A DNA stretch of 64,000 nt. It comes from Talinum fruticosum (Eukaryota > Streptophyta > Magnoliopsida > Caryophyllales > Talinaceae). The notes below the pieces were generated by a model that saw nothing but the letters and a program-made list of their open reading frames with translations, made no database searches and was not told the DNA's origin. Shown here in pieces: positions 48,919 through 60,526 of this stretch. The position numbers and the translations under genes are program-made. Every line of letters begins with the position of its first letter. The stretch's first letter is position 1. Location: contig JAITYX010000021.1 of assembly GCA_021018815.1 (NCBI GenBank), forward strand, positions 2,261,001 through 2,325,000, written 5' to 3'.

Positions 48919-50775
48919 ATGCTTAGTTTCAGTTTCTGTAATTCCTTACGTCCTACAACCAACGCTGTTGGTCTTTTTCTATCGACTAGACCCACCAGTC
49001 TCATAGTCACTCCTAAAAGCCTTGTTCAGATAAACTGTTCCTCCTCCTCCTCCTCCTCTCCGTGCTTCGGGTCAGTTAGTACTATCCAAGCTAGGGAGGG
49101 TATATTTGCTTTGGAGGGTACTCCAAAAAAATGTCCCTGGAAAATGATCTGTACACACGGGCGGGTCTCCGGCCAGAGCTGATGCCGAAGCACGTGGCGG
49201 CGATCTTGGATGGGAACCGAAGGTGGGCTGAGATCCATGGCAAAAAGCTCGATTATGATGCCTTCTGTTATGGTTACTTGGCCCTTGCTGACCTTTGTAT
49301 CAAATGGGGGTTCCCACTCTCACTTGCTTCATTTTCTCTACTGAGAACTGGAAACGCACCAAGGTACGTTATTATTTACTTATATGTTTCCCTCTCTCTC
49401 TCTCTCTCTCACTCACACACACACACTCTCTCAACAGAGATCTCAAAAACGTTCTCTGTTAGTAAAGATAAAGTTGTGATGACATCTTCTGGACCTTTGA
49501 AAATCCTATTTAAATGGGTTTATATTGTATTACTGTTATTCTGTATAGTATAGTATTAATTTTCAATGACGATTTATTTATTTGTAAATATATGTAGGAA
49601 GCTAATGATCTACTATTCGGACAATTCAAAAACTGTCTCAAGGATAACTCAATGAATTTTACCAGGTAAGTTGTCCTATACTTTAAAACACTTACTATCG
49701 AACTTCCCTATTTATTGTAAATAGATGGTAGTTGAAAGCTACTAGTGATATATAATGCTTATGTAGGGCATGATAGGGTCATCGCAGAATTCACAAAACA
49801 TATTCAGAGAACTATACTCACACAAATGTAATTTCTAAATTAAATTCATTTATTTAATTGAGTGTAAAAGTGATATATAAATATTACTAGAGGTTTAAAT
49901 AGATAAAAAAAAATCTCTAATTTTAGAAATTGATATTAAAGAAATTCAAGAACTAGAACATATGCTCAATTTAAAAAAAAAAAAAAAAGAACTAGAGCAT
50001 ATAAACATACATTTATATCATTCCAAATATAGCAAGGGAACTTATATTACATGTATAATTTATGGATCAAGGGCTTATATTATTGATATGCTAGGTAGAC
50101 AAAAATACATCTGAATGACGTAATAATTTGTAGTTGAACCATATCATAAAAGTTGTGTGTTACGTTGTTTGAGTCAGGGAAAAAACAAATCAACGATTTT
50201 TTTGCTACAAAGTTAATACATATTTTTTATGTCAATATGAGAATTATAATTCTCTTCTAACAATACTAATATATGTAACATATTTTTTTGATAAACAATA
50301 TGTAATATATTTAATTAAAGTTACTTAATTTAACAGGAAAGGAATAAAAGTGGGCGTATTAGGAGAGAAGACAAAGCTACCCAAGGATCTACAAGAGGTG
50401 ATAGAACAAGTGGAGGAGGGGACGAAGAGCAATTCAAAGCTTGAGCTGAATTTTGCAGTAAGTTATGGCGGAAAATGGGACATCGTCCAAGCTATACAAA
50501 GCATCAGCAAGAAGGCCAAGGCTGGGGAGATCAAACTCGACGATGTTGACGAGGCTTTGATGGATCAACAACTTTCAACCAAGTACTTGAAGTTTCCCGA
50601 CCCGGATCTGATGATCCGAACCGGATTTAACCAAAGAGTGAGCAACTTCTTGATGTGGCAAATGTCTCACACCGAGTTCTATTTTCCAGATGTTTATGGC
50701 CCTGACTTTGGAGAGCCCCACTTCATCGATGCTTTGCGTTGGTTCCAACAATGTGATAGGCTCTTTGGCTCCTGA
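48919..50775 (+). CDS. CPT-C: cis-prenyltransferase with canonical catalytic loop (two apparent frameshifts)
   Basis: Exons: 48919-49363, 49598-49665 (68 nt) and 50337-50775. The N-terminus is Ser-rich (CSSSSSSSPCFGS) and plastid-like. Motif I is AAILDGNRRWA. The loop read across the second shift is FIFSTENWKRTK, the canonical cis-prenyltransferase sequence, unlike the minus-strand copies. Exon 3 has VSYGGKWDIVQAI, PDPDLMIRTGFNQRVSNF and HTEFYF. Two 1-nt deficits break exon 1: an A7 run at 49125-49131 and a G5 run at 49306-49310 (coding KWGVP). With both restored the gene is 954 nt, 317 residues. If only the first shift were real, MSLENDLYT could start a shorter protein without a transit peptide. 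It is closest to CPT-E (shared GPDFGEPHFIDALRWFQQ). Long intron 2 is AT-rich. Confidence 0.88.
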
Positions 50776-52460
50776 TCTTGTCTTTCATAAGTTTATGAGT
50801 CAATTAAACTCCTCAAATAATGTTTCATAAATTATTGATTTGCTTTGATTTGTAGTTGATCGAATATTTATGCACAAGGTATCGGAATTCGTTATATGCA
50901 AAAGCTATAATGTATATTTACTTATACGTGATTTGTGGAACTATATCCTCGAATTAACATAATACACGAATTAGAAAAACACTATTAGAAATAAAATTTA
51001 ATCCAAATCGGAATGGAATGGCCTGCATAACTAATAAATTTTCCCTATTTTTGAATATCAATAGATGAGCCACTGGGGCCTTTGGTTTTGGTTATCTGTC
51101 TTTTTTCTGATCCCTTAGCTTATTAGCTAGATAAATTCATACAGGAGTCGAGTGAACTGGAGCAGCTTGCCTACCAAAATACATTATAAATGGGTGAAAG
51201 AGACTTTATTGAATCTGAAAAAAACAGAAAACTTCAATTGACGGTGGACAGCGTTGGGGGACAATTGGAGGTGGTTCCAAAAGGGCAAAATATAATAAAA
51301 TTATTAAATGCTCTCTTCATCATACCTTTACGTGATTAACGTCAAATTTACTTATTACTTTTGGATTTGTAATTTATTTATAATAAGCAGATTAATCATT
51401 CATTATATTACTGACCATTTTTGTTCCGACCAAAAAATATTGGTCATGTTATAAGTTTTTATTTTAAAAAAGAAAAGTTGATTGCTTTCTGTACATTTTG
51501 GTTTGTCCTTCGTAAAACAGCGATCCAGAATACTGCATATATTAGACAGTGCAATAAGTTCATCTTATGAATCATCGGTTGTAAGGATATAATATGTACT
51601 ATCTAATTAGTTATTATTAGGTCAAGGAGGCCAGTCGCGTGTTGATCACTGGCTTTATCCTCCACCCTCTCCTCCCAGGTTCGAATATTGGGGAGCGATT
51701 TTCTAAATTTGAGGATATTGTGTGGGGGAGCGATTTTCTCAATCATGACTTGTAAATTTAGTGATTGAATTAGATAATTATCGTAAATTGACGTAAAAAC
51801 TTATAAATAAATTAATAAATGGATGTTTTTGTTAAAAAAATATAAAACATTACTTTTAAATATGAAAAGTTAATATTCTTAAGTTTTCGAAACACTATTT
51901 GAAACGTTATAAGTTACTGCAAATGCTTAGTTGAAACGATGCACTTACCGAATACTAATATTTGGTTGGTTAGTGTTTTGATTTGGTCAAAATATCAAAA
52001 GTTACTCCAAACGCTATTAACGAACAGGGCATTTGAGTCACCACGTACTCACAAATCTATTTTTTTTCTGTATACAATCTCCCCTATTTGGGGTTTGAAA
52101 TACTTGAGATACTCCCCACAAATACACGAGATCTCTCTGTTTTCTTTTTCTCTTTTTGCTAAATGTTAGGAATTAAACTTTAGTCTATTAACACTTATTA
52201 AGTGATATTAAAGTAATTATGTAAAAGTAATTTAGGATGACAAAATAATAACGAAAAATTATAAAAATAAAAAAACAGCAACTTAAAAAACCACATAATA
52301 ACGAGATGAGTGATAGTAGAAGTTATCTTGGAATTGAATTATTGATTTTGGGACACCACCCACCAGCGCAAAATAAATTGACAAAGCTAGATTTTAAAGA
52401 TACTATTTGCGTTGGAGTCAATCCAACAGTTACTAATCAAACTAGACGTAGCTTGGGAGA
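50776..52460. other. Convergent intergenic region between CPT-C and CPT-D
   Basis: No gene recognised. It has repeat-like stretches: about 51840-52020 is MITE-like, and 52166-52310 begins TGTTAGGAATTAAAC and includes TTTAGGATGACAAAA, matching the LTR-like fragment at 25669. Confidence 0.45.
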
Positions 52461-53584
52461 TCAGTTGCCGAAACGCCTTTGACGTTGCTGAAACCAACGC
52501 AATGCTTGGAGAAACTCGGATTGTCCAAAATCAGAAGAGAGAGAATCACAGAAGTAGAGTTCAGCGTGTGAGGCTTGCCAGAGATAGAAGTTGCTGATCC
52601 TGCGCTTTCCACCATTTCTTATCATAAGATCCGGGTCGGGAACTTGACAAATCCGATTACAAAGGTGTTGCTCAACCAAAGCCTCGTCGATGTCTTCAGG
52701 CTCAATGACTCCCTCCATGACTTTCACACAGATGCTTTTAGCAGCTTCCACAATGTCCCTTCTTCCCCCATATGATACTGCATATATCATGTTTAGGGTT
52801 TCTCCATTCTTTGTTTCCTCTTCCACTTGTTTTATCACATCTTGGAGTGATTTCGAAAACCTCCACTTCTCTCCAAATACCATTACTTTTATTCCTCGCC
52901 TGGGTTTTCATCAATAGGTATATATCATATCATCCAACCTCAGTTCAAGTAATCCAAGTATCTATGAATTAAATTACCTTTTAAAATCTTTTAAGTTATC
53001 CTTTAAATTTGACTCAAGCTCTGTAAATATTGCGTCAGCAAAATTGCTGCAAAATGGATGAATATAATGATACGAAAATTTACAAATTATATATGCTTGT
53101 GGTTTTTTCACAAAATCACATAGGTTGATAGAAAATTGAAAAAAAAAAAAAAAAGAAGAAGAAAAACTAACTTGGCCGCGTCTCCAAGTGCAAGTAGCAA
53201 AGATGAAGCAGGAGAGGGATGGAATCCCCGACTTGATACAAAGGTCACCCGACGTAAGACATCTCTCGAAGAAGGGCACATATGTAAGCCGCCCATTGTT
53301 GTATTTCTCGCACCACCTCCGGTCACCATCCAATGTCACCGCTAGGTGCTTCGGCATTGGCTCTGGTCGTAGTCCTGCCCGCTGCAAGTACAGGTCAGAT
53401 CTTGGATTCTCGTTTGTATCCTCCCTTTTACTGCTATTGCAATGCCATTGTCAGCACCAAAAGCCCGGACGAGTACATGAACCGGGGTACCGGAGCTTAC
53501 AACGCCGGTGGAGATAGGAAAATAAGTCGCACCTTTGGGCCTCCCGGCGATAAGTGGATATAATTTCATCGAACTCTTAAGCAT
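52461..53584 (-). CDS. CPT-D: cis-prenyltransferase (two apparent frameshifts; DGD variant)
   Basis: Exons: 53584-53172, 53046-52978 and 52899-52461. Motif I reads VTLDGDRRWC, so the Asn of the usual DGN is Asp. The loop is FATCTWRR. Exon 3 is open and has AVSYGGRRDIVEAA, PDPDLMIRNGGKRRISNF and HAELYF. Exon 1 lacks one base near 53423-53429 (coding a KGEDTNENP-like block, as in the relatives' NENP). Exon 2 is 69 nt where all other copies have 68, with the surplus in an A4 run at 53040-53043. Correcting both leaves 921 nt, 306 residues. The exon 1 donor is GTTAGT, shared only with CPT-G, its nearest relative. The N-terminus (MLKSSMKLYPLIAGRPKG) is basic and plastid-like. Two breaks plus a changed motif make this the best pseudogene candidate in the cluster. 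Head-to-head with CPT-E. Confidence 0.82.
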
Positions 53585-54553
53585 TTTTCTTTTCTGATTT
53601 TTTATTCCCCCTACTCTTGTTTCTTTCCCTCTATCACCTTTGCGAGTTATTGCCTTATATCATGAATGCAAAAATGATAAACGATACATTTATTAAGTGT
53701 CTTTGTTTTGATTTAAAACTTATATTATATTATACATATTAAATTAAAAAAAGGTATAGTTATATAAAATTGCTTTTTATTAACTACTTTTATATTTATA
53801 AATTACCTGCATAATATGTCTTCGTGTTTAAATTTCTTCTTACCAAGTAACTCTACAATTTTACAATTGATAATAAATAAATTGTAACTATTGAAAATTT
53901 GATGATTTTAAATCATATAACATATATCAATTTAATCTAGGACAAGAAATCTGAAAGGTATTATAAATAATTAGAATAAATTATGAAAAATTTTATACTT
54001 CGGAATCATAAGAAACAAGAAAATTTTCTTATTTATTATCGTGAGATGGTACGTCAATGGAATATATCATAAGACGACATGAGCATCAGTAAGGACACAC
54101 GCAAATTAATATTTTGGCCTACTAATTACTGGCAGCAATCTTGAATAAGAGTAGTTGACACATTAAGTCAGAGGCCGTTTTCAGTTGAAAAGAAGAAATT
54201 GAAACTCGAAAAGCTTTGGAAAAATTTAGGAGTGGGAAGAATTCAGAAATAGTTACGGGACATTCAGAGTTAAAAAACATTGAAATAAGAACAACTATAT
54301 GACTTAAATTAGCAGGAATTGAAATGATTGAGAACCTCACGTCTTGTGAAAAAATATATTTAAATAAATTTTATTAAGTTTAACAGTCATAAATTAAAGA
54401 AAGAAGAAGAGCTTGAATACGTGTATCCCAAAATTGCCTCTAAATACTTTACATATATATTTCACACGAAAAAAGTTAAATATAAGCAATGATATCGGTA
54501 TAGCTTGAGTGTTATCAGTTGTGTATATAAGTATACATCAACAGCAAAAAGAA
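53585..54553. other. Divergent promoter region between CPT-D and CPT-E
   Basis: 970 bp, AT-rich. TATATAAGT lies at about 54524-54532, only about 25 nt before the CPT-E start codon. No gene recognised. Confidence 0.45.
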
Positions 54554-54995
54554 ATGCTTAGCTTGAGTGTCAATAGTTCACTGTTTCGCAGGATTAACAT
54601 TGGTGGCTTTCTTTCTCCCACATTGCATAGTCCTGATCCTAAAAACTTAAGATATCTGCGGGCTTGCAATCACTAAACTCAGCAGCAGGAGTTCTCACTC
54701 AAAGTGTCGGTACCGGAAGGAAGGGTGTAACTGAGAGTCTGACGAAATCGCCCGACGATGCGTTTGTGCAGGCGGGGCTCCGGAGAGAGTTGACGCCGAA
54801 GCACGTGGCGGCAATCTTGGATGGGAACAGAAGATGGGCCAAGGCCCATGGCAAAGACCTTGACTATTCACATTTCTGTCAAGGTTACATGGCCCTTGCT
54901 CATCTTTGTATTAAATGGGGTGTTTCCACTCTCACTTGCTTCATGTTTTCCACTGAGAACGGGAAACGATCCAAAGTATATTACTACCTCTTTGC

Positions 54996-55026
<31 letters not shown>

Positions 55027-55727
55027 GACTAATGCATGTGTTTCAGTAATCCTACAACTTAAAATCTTGTATTTCCATGCTCATGCAGGAAGCCAATGAT
55101 CTATTATTTGAGCAATTTCAGGGCTACTTACAACAGAGTTTGGATACTTTTACAAGGTGAGTCCTACTGTGGCACAAAAGTGGTCCCTAATTTCTATACA
55201 TATATCGTATGCATTTTTAAATTAAAAGTCACATAAATATATACAAATAAGAAATTTGTTTGTGATGTTGTGACGTGAAATAAAAAAGGATGGAAATAAA
55301 AACGACAATTATTGGAGACAAGACAAGGCTTCCAAAGTCATTACAAGAGGTGATAAACCAAGTGGAAGACGAAACGAAGAGCAATTCAAAGCTGGAGCTG
55401 AATTTTGCTGTAAATTATGGGGGAAAGTGTGACGTTGTCCAAGCCATAAGAAGCATTAGTAAGAAGGCCAAGGCTGGGGAAATTGACCACCAAGAGATCG
55501 ACGAGGCTTTGATGGACCAGTTACTTTCGACCAGAAGCTTTCGAGTGCCTGACCCGGATTTGATGATCTGTACCGGAAGGGACCTTAGGCTGAGCAACTT
55601 CTTAATGTGGCAAATGTCCCACACTGAATTCTATTTCACAGATGTTTATGGCCCTGACTTTGGAGAGCCCCATTTCATTGATGCCTTGCGATGGTTCCAA
55701 CAATGTGATAGGCTCTTTGGCAAATAA
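54554..55727 (+). CDS. CPT-E: cis-prenyltransferase (one apparent frameshift; Trp and Arg substitutions)
   Basis: Exons: 54554-54975, 55089-55156 (68 nt) and 55289-55727. The N-terminus MLSLSVNSSLFRRINIGG is plastid-like. Motif I is AAILDGNRRWAKAHG. The loop reads MFSTENGKRSK, so the Trp of the canonical ENW is Gly. In exon 3 the diphosphate-binding RTG is CTG (PDLMICTGRDLRLSNF), while the later RxS and HTEFYF are kept. One base is missing in the G3 run at 54660-54662 (after RYL); with it the gene is 930 nt, 309 residues. The exon 3 acceptor (AAATAAAAAAG) has almost no pyrimidine tract, but the junction keeps phase with its relatives. It is closest to CPT-C. Two changed active-site residues suggest altered or reduced activity. 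Confidence 0.86.
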
Positions 55728-56921
55728 TTCACTTTCACTTTTATTATAAGTTTATTATGGCATTGGTTAGAAGCGTCTACAACATGTAGTATTAATACTC
55801 GATCGTCATTGTCCCAAATAAAAACGTAGTATTTGCTTGTCATTGTCTTAATTAAAGTCTTGGCCAGTAAATTGTGGTGCACATCTGCACAAGATGAAAG
55901 GATCTACAACCTCATACCAGACCGACTGCATTGTTATCTATCAATCTTGTCCAAGAACGTCGGAAGCTAATTAGTGTACCGGAATCGGGTCTCTGTCAAC
56001 CACTGTTATTGGGAGGCTAATAGAGGTGCAAATAACTCAGTTGTTGCTGATGTTGTTCAAGGACCAAGTTGAATTTCGGACAAATGAATGTTCTTTAGTC
56101 TAACAAACCTTTCACAAGTGGATTCAATTTTTCAAATACATTTTTCTCTTGTACTTATCGTAAAACAATGACATCACCGACACACAGCGATCACAACCAG
56201 CCTGCTGGTGGCAACAATTTTAGTTGAGTATATTTTTTGTGTGTTTGGTTGTGATTTTAGCAAAACTAGCTAACATCAGCCCATTATCTCATAATTAAGT
56301 TTTAAATAATTATATGATATTTTAAAAATATTATTAAGTAATTGTTGAATATATAAAGTATTTTATCACGACTTCAATTCAATAATAGAAGATAAAAAAA
56401 GGAAAAATATATAATGAAAATGTAAATTATTTTTAAAACAATAAATTAGATAAAAATTATGTTTCATTTAGTTATAAGGAGTTGTAAGGGTATAAGGAGA
56501 TATGAGCACTTGTAAAATACTTGTAAAGTTAATTATAAAAAATTATAAGATGTAAGCAATCTGTAAGGTTGTAAGGTTATAAACTAAAGCTAAGTGGAAC
56601 ATGGTCAAAATATGATTTTTAAACTCGCAAAACTCGTCCCATTTAACAGCCAAATGGGGGTATTAAAAATTGGTAAAATTAGATACGAGTTGGATATATG
56701 GTGAAAATGGGTATTGATATTGATACCAGTATGGGTTTAAGTTTCACCCGTTCCATACCTGCTCCATAACACTCATAATTCGTACTTGCAAAACTCGCTC
56801 TGTACCTGCCCCATATAACGCCTAAAATTCATTTTGGATAAAATGTAAAAAGAAAAGTCTAAATTCACCCATTATGTTAAAAAGATAGATGAAATGACAC
56901 AATTCCAAGAATAGTGTTGAA
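55728..56921. other. Convergent intergenic region between CPT-E and CPT-F
   Basis: No gene recognised. A repeat at about 56470-56600 (GTTGTAAGGTTATAA motifs) has a relative at 59505-59590. Confidence 0.45.
56470..56600. repeat. Small dispersed repeat, copy 1 (MITE-like)
   Basis: Shares AAGGAGTTGTA, CTTGTAAAAT, GTAAAGTTA and AAAGCTAA blocks in the same order with 59505-59590. Non-coding. Confidence 0.4.
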
Positions 56922-58156
56922 TCATCTGCCAAAGCGCCTTTCACACTGCTGAAACCAGCGCAAGGCATAGAGGATTTCGACTTCTCGAAAATTAGAAAGC
57001 AACAAATTGGAAAAATAGAGCTCAGCATGGGCCATTTGCCAGAGATAGAAGTTGCTCAACCTCCGCTTGCCTCCGCATCGGATCAGAAGATCTGGGTTGG
57101 GGACATCAGTGCCCATCACCCCCGTCGAAAGATGTTGTTGTACCAACATCTCGTCGATGTCTCCGTGCTCAATCTCCCCAGCCATGACCTTCCTGCTTAT
57201 GCTTCGAGTTGCTTCCGAAATGTCCCATCTTGCCCCATATGACACTAGGTATGTAATGTGTAGTCTTTCACCATTCTTCGTCGCCTCTTCCACTTTCTCT
57301 ATTGCATCTTGCAGGGATTTGGAGAACCTCCATTTCTGTCCAATTACCGATACCTTCATGCCTTCCCTGTTTCCAGTCCATGGACTCCAACGTTTATCAC
57401 GTACTCAAAACATCTTAGTAATCCAAAACGACAAATAAATTGAAACAGAAGGGATTGTAATTACCTCATGAATTTTTCTAGGTTATCCTCTATACTAGCT
57501 TGGAACTGCTTTAAAATCAAATCAACTTCATCCTGATGATGACGAGCAAGTCCATGGGTTAGATAGTCTACATTAATTAACAAATCATTAAAAGTACAAG
57601 TATGTATTAAACTATATGAAGCTGGAGTACGATGACGAGTAAAGATATCCTTTATATTGTACTGATTTCCACACCTTATTAAGAAAAAAACGACTGTACT
57701 ATTTGATACCTAAAATTAAAATGAAAGAAGGAAGAGAAAGCTTACCTGGGTGCGTTTCCAGGTGCAAGTGGCGAAGATGGCGAAAGAGGCAGCAGGAATT
57801 CCGAGTTTGATGCAAAGATCGGCAAACATAACAAATGAACGGTAGAAGGGCTCCTCATAGGTGAGCTCCCTCCCGTCTCTCTCGCACGACCTTCTCGTCC
57901 CATCTAACATCAACAATACGTGTTTCGGCATGCGCTCCAGTCGGAGTCCCGCCCGTTTCAAGTACACATCATCGGGTCCCTCACTTCGTACGAGGATCTC
58001 ATTTGTACCCTTCCCTATTGTTCCATTGCAAGTCCCCCGCTGGGGTTGGGGTAGAATTCTTCTAAGCGTGGTTGAGGTAGATGTAGGACAGAGGGGACTC
58101 TTACCCCTACAGGCCATCATCAGTGGTGCTTGTGCATATTTCCTCAACATAAGCAT
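56922..58156 (-). CDS. CPT-F: cis-prenyltransferase, intact frame but altered motif I
   Basis: Exons: 58156-57746, 57532-57465 (68 nt) and 57366-56922; 924 nt, 307 residues, no frame break. The N-terminus is MLMLRKYAQAPLMMACRGK, plastid-like and akin to CPT-B. Motif I reads LMLDGTRRSC: Asp85 is kept, but the Asn is Thr and the Trp is Ser. The loop is FATCTWKR. Exon 3 has YGARWDI in place of YGGRWDI, PNPDLLIRCGGKRRLSNF and HAELYF. Exon 3 length (445 nt) and the CGGKRR stretch group it with CPT-B. With an open frame but two substitutions in the allylic-diphosphate motif, it is either neofunctionalised or recently inactive. No plus-strand partner lies upstream of it. Confidence 0.9.
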
Positions 58157-60526
58157 AGATATCTTTGATTTCGGTTTCTTTTCTATTTAAACTGCACATG
58201 TAATCAAAATCCGAGATGGACTGAATTTATAATGTCGAGCCACATTCGTCGGCGTGGGAGGAAGAGAGTAATGGGGCTTCTTTTTTAATGTCTATATGTG
58301 CAAAAGGGCCCGTCATGATTCTCGTTGAGCACTTTCTTTTCTAAATTATTGCTAATTGCACAGTGCAATCTAATTTAACCACTAAAGGTGTGGGTCTGTA
58401 TTCATTCAAGATCTGGAGAATTCTCTCTGCCTTATTCCTCTTCTTTATTATTTCATGTTTTCCCTATATTTTGGGTGTCTTCAACTGTTATGGCAGCTTA
58501 GTTTTGCATATCAATTAAAAAAAACAAAGCTTGCACAATATGATCTAATCTAAAAATATCGACAATAATAAGTGGGTACACCTTCTATCCGAAGAGCAAT
58601 ATATATAAGCCACGAGATTTCAGCCAAAATAATTGATAATGGGCGGAGATAATTGTGTTCTACGTGATCCAGCTAATTATGGATTCTGTGTTCCCATCTG
58701 TGAAAGGTGTTGGGTTGTGTCCCAAATTCAGCTTTGGCTTATTCTCACTCTTCACATGCTGCTGTTGCTTTGCCCAGTCCACGACCATGCCAGAGAAGTG
58801 GCACGGCCTGGACCATGCCAAGTCCATTTGCTGCATTATATATATTGCTTCTTGTGGCTTCATTTTGTGGCCGCTCGTTCTATCCCTTAATACACTCCAA
58901 TTCAAACTATTTATTATTTTTCCTAGCAAAGGCAGTATTAGTCTGCTTACAATGGAACCTACATAGTAGCAGAATTAATTTTACACCAAAATCCCATTAA
59001 TATCTCATTAATTGCAGGATAATTTTACCTCAAATATTTGCAACCCGAAAAAATAATACCCTTCATCAAACCAGGAAAAAAAAAATTCTTGATTACAGTA
59101 CTCTTCAATCACTTACTCCAGATATGGAAACTCTATACATACGAGCATTGAAATTTTCTAAATAATAGTATTTATTGTTGAGAGTGGAGCCTAATAATCA
59201 TAAGTTATGATAATGAAGGCTTGATAAGCTTGGAACAAGGTGGCATGGGCAGAGAATGGAGTCGGCATGAGCATGACAATCCTGGCACGGGCAAGGAGCA
59301 AGCACAGCGAAATTGCAGGAAAATGGACTGCAGGGTGGCACGGTCAAGAATGACCATAACAAATATCCTTCAAAATTCAAAGGGAACAAATTGATAGCGA
59401 TCATATGAACAAAGATTTTGAATCTTCACAAATACATACCATTCATCTATGTCATTGAATTCGCACAATGTTTTATGGCTTTGACATTGTTTCCTTTACA
59501 TATAAAGAGTTGTAAGGTTTAAGGAGTTGTAAACAATTGTAAAATAGTTATAAAGTTAGCTCTAAAGAGCTACTAACCAAAGCTAAACCTCTTTGTCGAG
59601 CAAATGTATTTGGCCCAAATTCTAAGTCCATCTTCATCTCATTCTTGTGCTTTACGTACATGAGGCATAAATCAAGATCCAAATTATCATTCTTCAGCCC
59701 GTGTCTCGGCCCAATGTTTGAACTTTGGAACAGGCGTTTTTGGCATCCAGGAATTGACCATGGCGACGGCCTGTGTGGCCAGTTATGCCCTCGTTTGCTT
59801 CGTCTCTTGTGCTGGTTTTCCGGGAGTTGATTGGTTCAATATTTATGGGTTATTACTCGGCTGATTTATCACATAGTGTTTCTATGGATCTCTATATCTC
59901 AAGATACCCACCCTTTTCGGTGATGCATGGCTTTTTTTCCCCAAAGTAAATGAAACCCTTCGCTATCAAATTTTTTTCTTGTTTGTTTTCATATTACTAT
60001 CAGTGAAATGATTGGTGTCTTGCACGAAAATAAAACGACTTAAAAACTATTATATCATGTAATAAAATAAAAAGGAATGTTATGATTGAATAGAAAATTG
60101 TATTATAACTTTTAAACTATGCTAAATCGTCATTTCATCCATATTTTTTATATTTATAACGTTATGCGTGTGACACACTTAATGGACAGGGTCGATTCAA
60201 TTAAGATATTATTTGATATACTTGTCGGCATAGCCAAGATTGTTAAATCTTTACATTCATAATTAATAGCAATTATTTAAAAAATAATAATTTTAGATCA
60301 TAAAATACATTAATATATATTAAGGCAAGATGTTTAAGATTATCTTCACATAAGACACACAATATTACAATAATAATTATTTAGAAAATTTATATTAATT
60401 CAAACTTCTTTCTTTTTTTTTTTTAACATAAACTCTTCCAATAAGCACTCTTGATTATAATACTGTTCAAGCACTCTTGTACATACATTAAAAGTTAAAA
60501 CTCACACTTTAGGTAATATTTATTAT
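58157..60526. other. Intergenic between CPT-F and CPT-G
   Basis: No CPT remnant was found on either strand. At about 58605-58960 a TATATATAAG box is followed by a moderately GC-rich stretch with short open frames of unknown meaning. The repeat at 59505-59590 matches 56470-56600. Confidence 0.4.
59505..59590. repeat. Small dispersed repeat, copy 2 (MITE-like)
   Basis: Partner of 56470-56600, ending ACCAAAGCTAAAC. Confidence 0.4.

Noticed and set aside
58633..58966. Cys-rich plus-strand frames after a TATATATAAG box
   Set aside because: Two competing frames, no recognised family and no splice support. A small unknown gene or non-coding RNA cannot be excluded.
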